A stretch of 64,000 nucleotides of DNA from Macrolepiota albuminosa (lineage: Eukaryota > Basidiomycota > Agaricomycetes > Agaricales > Agaricaceae): positions 3,040,115 through 3,104,114 of the forward strand of contig JAMWFC010000082.1 in the NCBI GenBank assembly GCA_027475525.1. Direction: 5' to 3'. Made by a program: the position numbers and the translations under genes. Shown one piece after another: positions 11,598-22,246 of this stretch (position 1 is the stretch's first letter; every line of letters starts with the position of its first letter). A model generated the notes under the pieces. The model saw only the letters and a program-made list of their open reading frames with translations. It did no database searches and was not told the DNA's origin.

Positions 11598-13189
11598 TGA
11601 AAGAGTATGAAGGTCCGCTACAACCTATATACGAAGAATTTAAAGCGATTAGTAACAAACAGCCCATCACACATCACGGCACTTGACTCGCTGAATGTGC
11701 GTCTCCGCTAAGGGCTCTTCCATGCGTTTCAGAATCGTGATCTGTCCAAGCAAACATCATGATGATTGATGATCAGACTCAGACTACCGGAAGCTTTTTG
11801 CTCAATTGTATACCCTTGTAAATTGCCGAGGTTGTCTTGAATCAAGGACATCAAGGGGCCAGGACAACAAAGTTTCCAACACTGGAGATGTCGGAGTGTT
11901 TGTGTGGCAGTAGCAAGTAGACCTAGCAAAGGAGCGGGCTTGTAGGCTGGTTGTGCAAGAAATGGAGACATTTTCCCCCACGTACTGCGACGAGGACCAG
12001 ATTTCATGGTTTTGATGGATCGGAGATTTGAAGAAGTTTTCCCACGCAGTCGACCAGGATGAAAACCTCGAACTATTCTAGATCTCGGAACCTTACACCG
12101 ATTAACTTTTGTAATTGGACAGAGGATAGGGAGGTAGTAACATCATGATTAGGCTACCGCACTACCGCAGGAAGTAAAGAAAGATATTAATATGATTCAA
12201 TTACAATCCGGGGAACATCACCTTGTCTGTCTCTGAATCTCACGGCCGGGACCGCCGCCAACAACCGTTTCCACCGCGTGCTTTTGAGCGGGTGGAAACT
12301 AAAAGTGACAAGTTTAATACTTCCGAGTCTAGTACCGAATTGCGCCTAAGGACACTCCAACAAGTGTGACAGCACATGCCAGGTTGTAAATCACAAGTTC
12401 ACAGGCCAATTAACCCTCAGATGTCTTCTGTGTCCCTTATTAGTTTCCAACAGGTTTGAATGAATGCAGTATTTATTCCTTTCAAGGAAACTTGGAAATG
12501 CTTCATGTGATGTCCATCCACATCACCATGCCATCAGTGCTGTTCCTATGTTACTATGATTGATATCTACCTACACTACAAATATAGACAAGGATACGGG
12601 TGTGAGTAAGAGATATTTCAGCGGGCCGATGCTGGGCCCACTTGAGTGGCAGCTATTTGTAGCAGTCTGGTTGGTCGGCGAAGTACTGGTCACATGATTT
12701 CCGTTGTTCGTGCACGTCATTACAACCTCAGTTGTTCTCTCTCATACGGAACCGACACTGAGGTTTAATTACTGTTTGTTAGTCCCTTTTTGCTGTCAGA
12801 TCTGGTCCAGCAGGTTATGGGCATCCTTCTTTAAGGATTGCTGGTACCTTACTGTGCAGCTGGAGACTCATTTGATAGCCAAGTTCATCACAATGTCTGA
12901 TTCATTTTGTCATCTATCTTCACAGGCAACCATGTCATTCCCAACTTTGGTACCATGGACTGCTTCATGAGGCTTTTCCACCCAGTCTGATTTCATTCAG
13001 GAATTATCCCTGCATATACCCACTTTCCTTCCAGATACATTAGTCTTGAACCATGCAAAATATTCTAGTCCATTTGTTTCATATCTTTCCTACTTCAAAT
13101 CATCTTCATTTTTGTACCACTCTGGCTACTTCTACACTGGTCTTTTTTGGTACACCACACCTCCCAGTTCCTATTCCTCAGCCAGATAT
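11598..13189. other. Intergenic region upstream of the DUF6534 gene
   Basis: Contains a 92-codon minus-strand open frame at 11,729-12,007 without a recognisable domain; it could be 5' leader sequence or a chance ORF. A plus-strand 88-codon frame at 12,704-12,970 is likewise unassigned. From about 12,400 the sequence grades into CpG-poor repeat-like DNA up to the LTR of element G. Confidence 0.35.
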
Positions 13190-13488
13190 TGTAACTGAGA
13201 GCCTAGAGCCTTTGCTCTAGGTCTAAACTGTCTAGTAACTGTGTGATCCAGAGTCATTGCTCTGGATCTAAAATCTACTCATTGAACAACCTAATAGTTG
13301 TTCAATCACTATCTTTGAACCTAGGTGTAACATTGTAATAATACATAGCTACTCAATTACACAATGTACTATTTACAAACATCTATGCTACCTTATATAA
13401 GGTAGCTTTTTTGTTACACTACTTGTAGAAGTGAATTGAAGACCGATCTGGTTCTGCTGTGTGACTCTAAGCTCTTGACACCATTTCA
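13190..13488 (+). mobile_element. 5' LTR of mini-gypsy G, rich in hairpins
   Basis: Starts TGTAAC; the other end is placed by alignment with the A-type LTR and is imperfect (TTTCA). It contains a series of perfect inverted repeats: 8-base stem 13,202-13,221, 9-base stem 13,245-13,268, 10-base stem 13,281-13,306, and a 20-base palindrome 13,387-13,406. A further 7-base stem (13,494-13,512) lies just inside the element. The segment containing accgatctggttctg resembles the gaccggtctggtctg segment of the A LTR. Confidence 0.65.
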
Positions 13489-13582
13489 CTTTTTTGAACC
13501 TTTCAGGTTCAATTCTGTTCTACAAGAATAAGTGCAATGCTAGACTTAGAGTCTAGATCCAAAGAGAGCTGAGCATCAAACT

Positions 13583-13883
13583 TTGTTTGACATACAGCAG
13601 CAAGCACCTGACATGTTGACAAAGATGTCAACTAACCAGCAATCCAAATCTAATTGTGAAGGTGAGACAATCATGCAATCATTCATATATCCAATGGCCA
13701 TGCCAGCAGACCCAGCAGCAGCAGCAGAGGGTACTCCACAGCAGCCTCAAAGAATGCTGGGTGATACTCAGTGGACCAAACAACAGCCAGCTCAAGCAGC
13801 AGGTAGCAACAAAAGTCAATAGGCAGGATGGGACACTGGAGCAGAGTGTTAGAGGTAGTCATCTGCCCATGAGGCCTGGATGA
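13583..13883 (+). pseudogene. Gag N-terminal part of element G
   Basis: Starts MFDIQQQAPDMLTKM and continues as a Gln/Pro/Ala-rich stretch (open to 13,822, then in another frame to 13,883). Position after the LTR and composition match the ORF1 start of F and A. It is broken by frame changes and then by the copia insertion. Confidence 0.5.
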
Positions 13884-13943
13884 CTAACTGCAACCCATAA
13901 TGTATCTCAAGGTCAAAGACCTTTGCAATTTAGGGGTAGGATG

Positions 13944-14184
13944 TGTTGAAGTCAGAGGGGTGTTGGCTCATGACACCTCCAGATTATAATACATTACATA
14001 TTTAGTTCCACACTGTTTCATAGAAATTTTACCATTGTAGCCAATTACACTCACTCAAGGTCATTTGTGTTTGACACATTATGTGCATCTCTGTGGGCTT
14101 GAAAAGGTCTCCTGTGTCTATCTTGTGTTACTCTTTTGTGTTCTCTTGTGCAGTCTTGCACCTCTCACATTTATTCCTGCAACA
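13944..14184 (+). mobile_element. 5' LTR of copia I
   Basis: TGTTG start and CAACA end, 241 bases. Immediately followed by ggttatgggccccag, the position of a primer-binding site. Confidence 0.75.
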
Positions 14185-14349
14185 GGTTATGGGCCCCAGC
14201 CCCAACTTTATCAAACCAATCACTGCTTCTCATGCTTCCATTACACAACATTATTCCCATCATGGCTTACACACTTCCTCCTTCATTTGCATCTACCCTG
14301 CATCACAACGTCCCCAACAAACTTGACAATTCTACTAATTAGTTCATAT

Positions 14350-14590
14350 GGGCCAAGAAGATGATGGCTGCCCTTCATACTGCTGGGATGACTGGGATTG
14401 CTACTGGCACTCTTCCACCATTCAATGGAGATGAAAAAAGGAGTGGGACAGGTCTGATGGGATGCTGAGTGGATTTATTTATGGATGCATCTCATATGAG
14501 TACCACTATCTTATTGAGGACTATGAGACTGGTACTGCTGCTTGGGCAGCTCTCAAAGCTTGTTTTGAGAAGTCAACTATTGGGAGTCAT
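14350..14590 (+). pseudogene. Copia Gag N-terminal part
   Basis: Two frames give MAALHTAGMTGIATGTLPPF and YETGTAAWAALKACFEKST, the start of a copia Gag of the UBN2/retrotran_gag type. Interrupted at 14,590 by solo LTR H1. Confidence 0.55.
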
Positions 14591-15088
14591 TGTAAGGGCA
14601 ACCTCTGGAGGCTGTGGCTCAGTCACACAGCTGGCAGAGGGAGATCCAAAGTATATTAGAGTATATACTGACAATATCATGATAACTACTCATCTGGCAG
14701 AGGGAGATCCAAAAAGAACAAGTCTAGGGATTTTCTATGCCAGGTTGGATGCTTCTGAGGCCTCTGAAGCATGGAAAACAACTGTACAGTACAACAAACC
14801 CTTAAAAACTTGAAAATTGCCTACACAAACAATTGCACAAATAAGAGGCAAACTCTGGCAAACTTTGGCTTTTGTAAGCAGTCTGGAAGCAGTGCTGAGA
14901 GGCCCACACTTGTCTGAATAGTAGCTAAAGAACCAGAGCATCTCAAGGGCTGAGAATAGTACTAACAGATAGTGTTGAAAGAATAGAAACAGTAAAATGA
15001 GATAATGTCAAAAGAAATAAGAGAATGAATAAAAAGAGAGTGAAGAAATAAGGAGTGAAAGAAGGAAGAAATGAGGAGTCTCCTGACA
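14591..15088 (+). mobile_element. Solo LTR H1 inside copia gag
   Basis: TGTAAGGG start, CTGACA end, 498 bases. The same unit, in the other orientation, is H2 at 60,622-61,120. A 20-base motif beginning ctggcagagggagatcc occurs twice, at 14,631 and 14,694. No clear target duplication at this copy. Confidence 0.7.
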
Positions 15089-15217
15089 CCTTCTTCGCCT
15101 CAACCAATACTGCCCATGAAAAAGTCCTCTCAACAATGGCATCTGGCACCCTGCTGCATTTGTGACTTTTGGCGCCATCAATAGTGCACATGTGCTTAAA
15201 AGCGCTGCATCGGTAAC

Positions 15218-15922
15218 ATGGCTGAGCCCCAGTTAGGAACTAACAGCCTTCTGGGTTGTTGTTGGCATATGGCTACTCATGCAGCATTCTATGACATTCA
15301 ACATGAACCCAATCATTCTATCTCTGCTTATATTCAGGCCCTTCAATCTGCCAAGGAGAGACTTTCTGCATATAGTGTCAAGGTCAAGAATACTGAATTC
15401 AAAGATGTTCTTCTCATGCATCTTGATGAAGCCTATCATTCTGTTTGGCTTAGCATTCTGGCTCAATCTCCTGAGCCTGATCTTGCCCAGATCAAACAGA
15501 TGCTCACTAGTTCCATTGCCACTGACTCTATAATCACAATCAAGTCTGAAGAAGTTCTTGCTGCTCGAGGTCAGACTTCTGCTAGAGTTGGCAGCTCATT
15601 GGTTGATGACAAGGGCAATTATTGGTGTGATCCCAAGTCTGATGGTTGTCATCGGTGTGGCAAAAAAGGTCACTGTGCTTATACCTGCATTTATGATATG
15701 CCTTGCAACATCAAGGACTACATTATGAAGAATCCTTGCCCTGGTTCATCCTCACCTTCATCTTCCCACTCATCTTGTCATGCCCATACTGCTGATGCTA
15801 ATTCTGTTCTTATCCAGGCTGGTGCCACCTTTACTATTGATCCTAATTATGTTGACCCCACCTCTGATGATGAATGGTATACTGCACTTACAGCTGAGGA
15901 ATGTGCCCCTCATGTTCTTTGA
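15218..15922 (+). CDS. Copia Gag with CCHC zinc knuckle (capsid to nucleocapsid)
   Basis: Open frame of 234 residues. The first 110 or so carry the helical capsid pattern of copia Gag (SISAYIQALQSAKERLSAY). A zinc knuckle follows at about residues 147-160: CHRCGKKGHCAYTC, i.e. Cys-x2-Cys-x4-His-x4-Cys, the RNA-binding signature of nucleocapsid. The end (IQAGATFTIDPN) resembles the first part of the protease linker and then stops. The nominal start codon is only the first Met after the H1 insertion; the real Gag began upstream, near 14,350. Useful as proof of family, not as a functional protein. Confidence 0.75.
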   Translation: MAEPQLGTNSLLGCCWHMATHAAFYDIQHEPNHSISAYIQALQSAKERLSAYSVKVKNTEFKDVLLMHLDEAYHSVWLSILAQSPEPDLAQIKQMLTSSIATDSIITIKSEEVLAARGQTSARVGSSLVDDKGNYWCDPKSDGCHRCGKKGHCAYTCIYDMPCNIKDYIMKNPCPGSSSPSSSHSSCHAHTADANSVLIQAGATFTIDPNYVDPTSDDEWYTALTAEECAPHVL

Positions 15923-15998
15923 TGGATATTCTAGAATCAGTGGGAGTCTTATTGGATTTGGTAGGAGTATTTCCTGTGTCACACTGGACAGGTGGGAG

Positions 15999-16256
15999 TG
16001 TTGAAGTCAGAGGGGTGTCAGCTCATGACACCCCCAGATTATAATAAGTATATATATTACATATTTAGTTCCACACTGTTTCATAGAAATTTGACCATTG
16101 TAGCCAATACACTTGCTCGCAGTCATTTGTGTTTGGCACATTGTGTGCATCTCTGTGGGCCTGAAAAAGTCTCCTGTATATATCTCATGTCACTCTTTTG
16201 TATTCTCTCATGCAGTCTCACACAGTCTCATGCCTCTCATGTTTATTCCTGCAACA
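15999..16256 (+). mobile_element. 3' LTR of copia I
   Basis: TGTTG start and CAACA end, 258 bases, collinear with the 5' LTR but clearly diverged with small indels. The two LTRs are far from identical, so the insertion is old. Confidence 0.75.
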
Positions 16257-16276
16257 GAGTATAGGGGCCAGAGGCA

Positions 16277-16789
16277 GGCAGTTAGCAAGTGCTGACTGAA
16301 TCAACTCCAATGGCTCAGAAGCAATCTGGTCCAGAGCAGGAGACACTGGGGGTATACTGAAAGGACCAAGAAACATTGGATGATGAGGAAGGTGGATGCC
16401 AAGGATCCACCTTACAAATGCAGGTCTCATTAGTATAGGACAAGTACTCTTCAATCACAAAGGATACTACTCAGACAAGACTAGGACTGTACATGCTAAA
16501 GCATATCTGTATGGTACTAGTTAGAGGGAAACTTATACCTCCTGAGAACATGTTGGAATATATTGAATTTTATGTTCATATTCTTGAGCTCAATGCTCAA
16601 GTGTACTTGCAACAAAAAATGTGTCAAGGCTCAATGGCCTTGACTTCAAATGGAGCAAATCTTATTCCATCAATTTCAGCAAGGTCAAGGCTTTCTCCCC
16701 ACCTGGAGGAAGCTATAAGTAACATTTATGTTCTCCAGCAACTGGGGAAGACTGAAGAACAGTTTGCAGCAAGATTTCTTGCAGAATGA
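16277..16789 (+). pseudogene. Gag continuation of element G
   Basis: The open part 16,493-16,789 encodes a block (NMLEYIEFYVHILELNAQVY...) that aligns with F (SNEYIELFVHIFELEVVEYL) and A1 (KYTDLMVRVLTMELQMYVQ). This block is conserved in ORF1 of all three families. No capsid or zinc knuckle follows; ORF3 sequence begins soon after. Confidence 0.6.
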
Positions 16790-16859
16790 AGACAGGAAGC
16801 ATTTTGAGGTCACTCTGGATAACCTCAGTCCACTGTGGAGTCCACTGCTACCATGCTGA

Positions 16860-17690
16860 GAGTGGCCCAACAGGTCCTAGGGTAGAGAAAGTTACCTCAG
16901 CACAGGTTAAGAGTGGGTTTGAAGAGACAAGATTCTCAGATAGAGGCAGTGTGGCAACAATTGATTGTGCCAGAGCAGTGTGTCCTACTGGAGTCTGATT
17001 TTCTGAAGGATCTGGTGGCCCAAGTGGTAATTACAGGCCTGTTGGATGAGATTGTTATGCTGCAACAGCATAACAATAACACCTTGAAAATGCTTGCTAA
17101 TGCAATTAAGCAACAAGCAATGACACTGAAGGAGCAAACTGAGGCCAAGCACCTCAGGCCACAGGAGATAAAAAGGAGGCAGAGTGAGATACAAAAGGTG
17201 GTGGAGGCACTGATAGTGCCTCCTGAACCAAGAGAGGCAGGAGAATTGACCCCTCTCTTTGTAGAGTGAGGTGAGGATGAGAGTGCAGAGCAAGCAGAAA
17301 AGGGCTCTGCAAGCATTGACAATGCTCTTCTAAGTGAATGTGCCAAAGAGATCCAGGTCTGGGAAAATCTTGTTCTTCCTTTCCACAATGAGTTTTGAAG
17401 AATCCTATGAGTTGGAGCCACTTCTTCAGAACACGCACATGGATGATGAGGTGGAAAATTGCCTTCATATGCTGGCAGCTACAGGCATTGTTGATGATGG
17501 CAATGCTAGTGACTATGAACTGAGCACTGAAGATACTCTGTCAGAAGGAGAGATGGCAGCACAGAAAAACTTGTAGAACACAAAAGACTACAAAGTTTGA
17601 AGAAAATATATTGAAAAATCTCAAAAGAATGATGTGCAAGAAAAGGGATAAAAGCCAAAGAAAAGAATTTGTAATCTTAATGATTCTGAG
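16860..17690 (+). pseudogene. ORF3 of element G
   Basis: Open frames at 16,913-17,269 and 17,334-17,576. The key block, FLKDLVAQVVITGLLDEIVML, aligns with FLQDSLAVMVMEGLLDQIELM in F ORF3 and the SFLHDAEAVVLICRMIDDMD block in A1. It is followed by a Lys/Gln-rich helical stretch and an acidic stretch. The right end is basic (KKRDKSQRKEF), comparable to the basic end of the F region near 30,480-30,560. The boundary with the P450 3' end lies near 17,690. Confidence 0.55.
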
Positions 17691-19798
17691 AAGCACTGTA
17701 TTGGCCTTCGGCCCGGATAAGAGAGGCAGCCCTCTCCGAACGAGGTTTGATGGAACATTTGAAAGGTTTTGGGTGACTGTAAAGTGGGTTTGTAGTTTTC
17801 TTCAATATAGTATCAAAGAGAGATCTGCAAACCTGATACCTCCTTCTGTATTCTCATGGACAGGTTCGATGACCACACCGCTTTCGATGAATTTAGATAT
17901 GTCAAATACGGCCAAGGACATCACACATGATATGAATATGGATGCGTCAGCAAGATGCAATCCTGTCCTGAGGTCAGCAAATGAAGATCAGGGCCTCTCA
18001 GGCACGATGGTACCTGGACAAATTCTAAACGATAAATGAGTTTAAAGATACAAATCAGACGTCGAGAGGAATTTGACCTTCTCCCATACCCAAAGCAGAC
18101 GTTCCTAGGGTCTGGCTCAGCTGCCTTACTTTCGGTTGCAATGAAACGGTCAGGATCAAATTTGCTCGGGTCCGGATACACTTCAGGATCGTGCAAAAGT
18201 CCGCTAGTTGTTCAAGAATGAATAATCGAGTTCCTATGCGTGAAGCTATCCTTCCACTCACCGGATATTTACAATCACAAGAGTACCCTTAGGAATGAAA
18301 TAGCCATCATGGACATCGTCCTTGATGGAACGATGCGCCATGCCTAGACAAAAAGTCGCTTAGATTATGATTTTTGGGGAAGTAAGAGTTACTCACCGGT
18401 TGGAGCGACCACATTCCAACGAAGGACCTCCTTCGCAAGGGCATCCACGTAAGGCAAATATTGGCGGTCCTCAAAGGTGGGAAGACGATCATTGCCAACT
18501 ACTGAGTCAATTTCTGCCTGGGCTTTTTTCATAACGTCAGGATGTAAGACCATGGCGAGAAAAAAAGAATAGATGGCAGATACAGTCTAAAGAGAGGTGT
18601 CGAGATTGCAAGACTACAAATCAAAAAGGCACTTACAGTATCAGCGCCGCCTTATTGGTAATGGACATCAGAAAGAAAATTTTAGACTTCCTGAAAGTAG
18701 AGTACCTGAGTACAGACTGGCCGCGCTCCACTTGATGTCAAATTCCTCCTCAGGATCGATGCCTTTACCTTCCAAGAGGCTGGACGAAAACGAGACGGGC
18801 GCTGTACCTCTAGCCTACGTGGAAGTTAGATAGGAGGTTGAAGCCGGACCGCGTACTGTACCATTGAACGCTTTACGAAATCATGAGGATATTCTACCAT
18901 GTCAACCAAGGTGGAGGCCCATTCATTCGCCGTCCTCTTAAAGCCGGCTCCTGGAAACCAAGAGGGAACAAGGCGCACTGTGAACATGCATAAAAGACGC
19001 GGATTGGGTACGAAACGATCAACTTACATATCGGTAGAACGTCGACTAGCCAGGCTCCGGGCACCACGGCACGAGAAAATTGGTCAGTGGCCTTGTCTGC
19101 AAGTTCCACAAAAGGGTCGTTCTTCTCTTCGACTTCATAGCCATGCGAGATCTGGAGGATAATGGCTCCTGCAGTGCTGAAACGGATACAGTGGAGTTAG
19201 AAGAATGAGGAAAGAGATAGCTACTCACTGCCGAATATGACTAGAAAGGTCAGCCGGGTTTTCGAGGACGCGTCGAAGAAAGCTATGGGTCTGAAGCTCC
19301 TCGATGTAGGAGAACTGCTTGACACTAGCACGGCTTCCGATAACACCATGAATGAAACGGCGGAAACGACGGAAGCGGTCTCCATAGGGCAAAAGAATGA
19401 GAGTGCTCTTCCAACCGATGAGGTTTCCTGCCATTTGCAACACAGGGCGGTCCGAGTAAATATGACTCTTCTTGTCCAGCATTTCATTGGCGATTTCGGC
19501 TGAGTTAAGAATAACCAGAGGTTGGCCGAAAATCCTGATTGAGCACATTTTGCCTTCAGGTTGGGCAATATGAATTATTGCACATTCATTTGAATCAGCT
19601 GAACTTGCCGTATTGTTCGCCCCACTTTGCGAAAGTTTCCCATTCTTGTTTGGAAGGCATATCGAAGACGTTCCCAATTACAGCATAACCCTTTGGACCG
19701 GGCGGGAATGGACTTTGTTGCGTGCGACGGAAGAAACGGCTCAAGATGAATACACCAAGACAGGCACAGAGAACGTCAATAGAATTGATATCAACCAT
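17677..19798 (-). CDS. Cytochrome P450 monooxygenase, 12 exons, apparently intact
   Basis: Exons in transcription order: 19,798-19,609; 19,553-19,229; 19,176-19,028; 18,977-18,862; 18,814-18,706; 18,650-18,637; 18,586-18,397; 18,343-18,262; 18,203-18,078; 18,024-18,014; 17,962-17,833; 17,776-17,677. All phases agree, giving 513 residues. Visible are an N-terminal membrane anchor ([15 protein letters not shown]), the Pro-rich hinge PFPPGPKG, the I-helix motif GGADTT, ExxR in KEVLR, FDPDRF, the haem loop FGYGRRICPG with its Cys ligand, and the end [13 protein letters not shown]. These are the hallmarks of a membrane-bound fungal class II P450; substrate unknown. Exons 6 (14 bases) and 10 (11 bases) are micro-exons, and intron 1 is GC-AG. 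The last codons ([10 protein letters not shown], stop) lie at the border of element G and may not be the original end. An upstream in-frame Met at 19,819 is an alternative start. Confidence 0.9.
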
Positions 19799-20202
19799 TG
19801 CGAGAGTGAGATAGTACACCTGGGTAGATGGTACGAGGGTAAGATGAATGTATTACCTCAAGCAACTGAGTCCATCAAATAGGGAGGCTGCAAGGCACAT
19901 CAACAGAACACACGAGCCATCACAGATCAACATGCAAATTATGCACCAGGAAGGTAATATGCATATATGCAGTTATCAGTGATTTATGTGGGTTTGAAGC
20001 ACGCGGTAAAGATAAGTTCTTACCTCAATGAGGAATCATCGCTGCCGACGATCCCCGTACGCGCACAGAGAAAATTATATAGCGATGGTTGTCGATGCTA
20101 TCTATATCCTTGATTTTAGAGATGGACAAAGGCTTATACCCGATTACGGCATTGAAATGTCAAGTTCCCACACTGACATGTCATGAACAAGAAATCGTGA
20201 GA
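19799..20202. other. Intergenic region upstream of the P450
   Basis: Presumably holds the P450 promoter; no convincing TATA box or other gene seen. Ends at the poly(A) tail of the LINE. Confidence 0.4.
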
Positions 20203-21235
20203 TAATTTTTTTTTTTAGTGGTATCTCCGTAGATACACGGACGATTCACAAGATCGATCTCCGTGCACAAGGACATTTTGTTCGGGGGTTGGGGGGTGTG
20301 TCAATCATTTTTGCCTGGATCCACTCTGCAGGAAATGCTATTACGCACTAAGTGTGGGACTCGGAGTAGCCTATACCCGCTAAAACCCTCGGTCGCATAT
20401 ATCTCCAGGCTTTTATGGGGTCGGATTCTTCCGGCAACAGTCTTTCCCATGTGCCTAAGACCACTTTTTTATCTGTTGCTTTCTTACCATATCTTGCCTT
20501 GTCCGTGGCTAGGCAGTCTAGCTTGAGTCTCTGGATTATTATGGACTTAAGCCTGTTTCTTATCTCTTTCTCGGTGAAGGCTCTTTCAGGGTTGGCCTCC
20601 AGGGCTATCTTCCACTCGCATCGCAGTCTTCATATCAGGTACACCGCTTCCAATATCAGAATTTTGAGGATCTTTTCCCTCCTTTTTTGTCCTTTGCATG
20701 CGCTCCTTTCCATCCTATCAGAGCGCATCCTCGTATCTCGCCAAAGGTCGGGTTTTCCAGGGTCCCCTCATCATGTGCATTTAAATTCCACACTCTTTCT
20801 GTTCCATCATCTTACACTCCATTGGAATGTGTTCTATGGATTCTGCTGTGTCGTCACAGTTGCAGCAGATCACCCTTCTTTCGTAATTTGGGATGTGCTC
20901 CCAGTATCTACTGACCTTGTATATGTTATGCATCATTTTCCATACGAAGGCTTTGGCCTCCCTGGTGAAGGCTTTATCTCTTAGTGACTTCCAGATTCTC
21001 TCATCTGTAGGCAGCTTGTTATTCTTCCCATGCACAGCCCATCTCACCATGTCTAGGTGCATTATTGTTCCTCTCCTCTCCAGGGCAGTTTTGTTATCAA
21101 TGATTTCTCTGTAGGCAAACACCTGTGTGATCTTAGAAAGTTTGGCTCTGGGGAGGTTGTATTCTCTTGGTATTAACATGTCTAGCTTGTCTGGTATCAC
21201 TAGGTATTGGCAGGGTGATATATCACACACTTGTG
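20203..21235 (-). mobile_element. 5'-truncated Tad1-like LINE with poly(A) tail
   Basis: On the minus strand the coding remnant runs towards a tail of 11 A residues (plus-strand T run 20,206-20,216). Only the last part of ORF2 is present, as expected from 5' truncation during target-primed reverse transcription. Confidence 0.7.
20240..21230 (-). pseudogene. LINE ORF2 C-terminal region (zinc-binding RT end)
   Basis: The first open part (21,230-20,781) reads ...LPTDERIWKSLRDKAF... then VWKMMHNIYKVSRYWEHIPNYE and CCNCDDTAESIEHIPMEC. This is the Cys/His-rich zf-RVT-type C-terminal block found in fungal non-LTR retrotransposons. It continues in a second frame (20,780-20,240) with KKATDKKVVLGTWERLLPE and a short tail. 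The RT catalytic domain is absent, and a frameshift separates the two parts. Confidence 0.7.
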
Positions 21236-21962
21236 ATCAGAAGCTAAGCATGATATATTATGGCTTCTAACCACAAGGATCTGATATATGCAAGCCTTGT
21301 AGCCTCACATGCAGCTGAAATCCTTCTCATGATTGGCGACCTGCTCTCTGGTGATGTCCAAATACCTGCTCATGTTGTGGTGGACAATGCCCAGACTACT
21401 CCGATTGCCTCAGCTTGTTGCTCATCCCATCATGGCACACATCCATCAAAGATTGATTTGATTTCAGGCACTTTTCCTCTCTCAGTATTATTGCATCTTT
21501 CTCTGATTGGCATTATATGTAATTGTTGGGAGAGAATTGCAATGTTGTCACCATAATATTGTAATGACCACTGTCTATAATAGTTTAGAAAAACATACAA
21601 GTTTCACAACATAGAAAAACATTAAAGTTTTTATAACATAGGATGTTTAACATGATATTGGTCTCTGTTTGGTGCACCAATGCCAATATTGAGCTGAGAG
21701 CTCAGACCTGTGTATTTCTGTTTACATGTTATACCTGATTATTGTTGGGCATATTTACTTAATGTCTTGGTGTCAGTTCTGTTAGTGTTCCTGCTACACC
21801 GTCACTCAAGAAAAAGAGGGCTGTGTCTATTCTGTCCATTGATACTCCTGCCATGTTTGTATCTCCATTCTCCTTGTTACTTTGCTTGACTGCTGCTATG
21901 TAGCTGGGCCATAGCTGGATTGACTGCTGAAGATGCAACCTTGTTGTCAAGTGGTCATGCTG
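21236..21962. other. Unassigned spacer between LINE and element F
   Basis: Holds a 98-codon plus-strand frame (21,260-21,556) and a 63-codon minus-strand frame (21,759-21,950), neither with a recognisable domain. CpG-poor; probably repeat debris. Confidence 0.3.
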
Positions 21963-22134
21963 TGTAATGGAGTCATCCGTGTTCCAAGCGTCAACGACGC
22001 TATAATCGTTTAATAGAGTATTACATAAGATAACATCTTGTATTCACTCTAGTTCTAGTCAAATCCGATACTGCGGTCTGATTTAGCACTGTGTGGAACA
22101 CACAAGATAGTTCCAACCTGTAACTCTGGTTACA
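21963..22134 (+). mobile_element. 5' LTR of chromovirus F
   Basis: TGTAATGG start, GGTTACA end, 172 bases, followed by a T-run (tttttttt) as in the A elements. No TGG-type primer-binding site follows the end. Confidence 0.6.
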
Positions 22135-22246
22135 TTTTTTTTAAATCTTCTGCTATCGGCTTTCGACTCTAGGCTTGTTACCGACTAGGCAACTATCATC
22201 AAAACCTCTTGATTCTCTGTTGGCATCACGTTGAAAATGTGCTTCC

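Larger units (their letters stand above)
13944..16256 (+). mobile_element. Gag-only Ty1/copia element I, nested in G
   Basis: Two LTRs with TGTTG...CAACA ends flank 1.8 kb of internal sequence. Inside are only a copia gag with a zinc knuckle, a solo LTR (H1) and a short tail that runs into the polypurine tract ggtgggag at 15,991-15,998. No protease, integrase or RT. It is therefore a non-autonomous or internally deleted copia. No clear target duplication (ggatg versus gagta). Confidence 0.75.
13190..17690 (+). mobile_element. Non-autonomous mini-gypsy G (LTR, Gag start, ORF3; no pol)
   Basis: Order: LTR, Gag N-terminal part, [copia insertion 13,944-16,256], Gag continuation, then directly the ORF3 block, with no protease, RT, RNase H or integrase between. 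It ends without a visible 3' LTR against the 3' end of the P450 gene. Apart from the copia insertion there is no trace of pol, so pol was lost before or during decay of this copy. Diverged relative of F and A. Confidence 0.6.

Noticed and set aside
11729..12007. 92-codon ORF upstream of the DUF6534 gene as a separate gene
   Set aside because: No domain, no splice continuation and no neighbour of the same kind; left as unassigned.
12820..12960. Possible extra copia leader (caggttatgggc at about 12,810)
   Set aside because: Only a dozen bases resemble the copia I site, with no LTR upstream.
20263..21114. Plus-strand ORFs over 20.3-21.1 kb
   Set aside because: Antisense to the LINE ORF2, whose zinc-binding end is clearly read on the minus strand.
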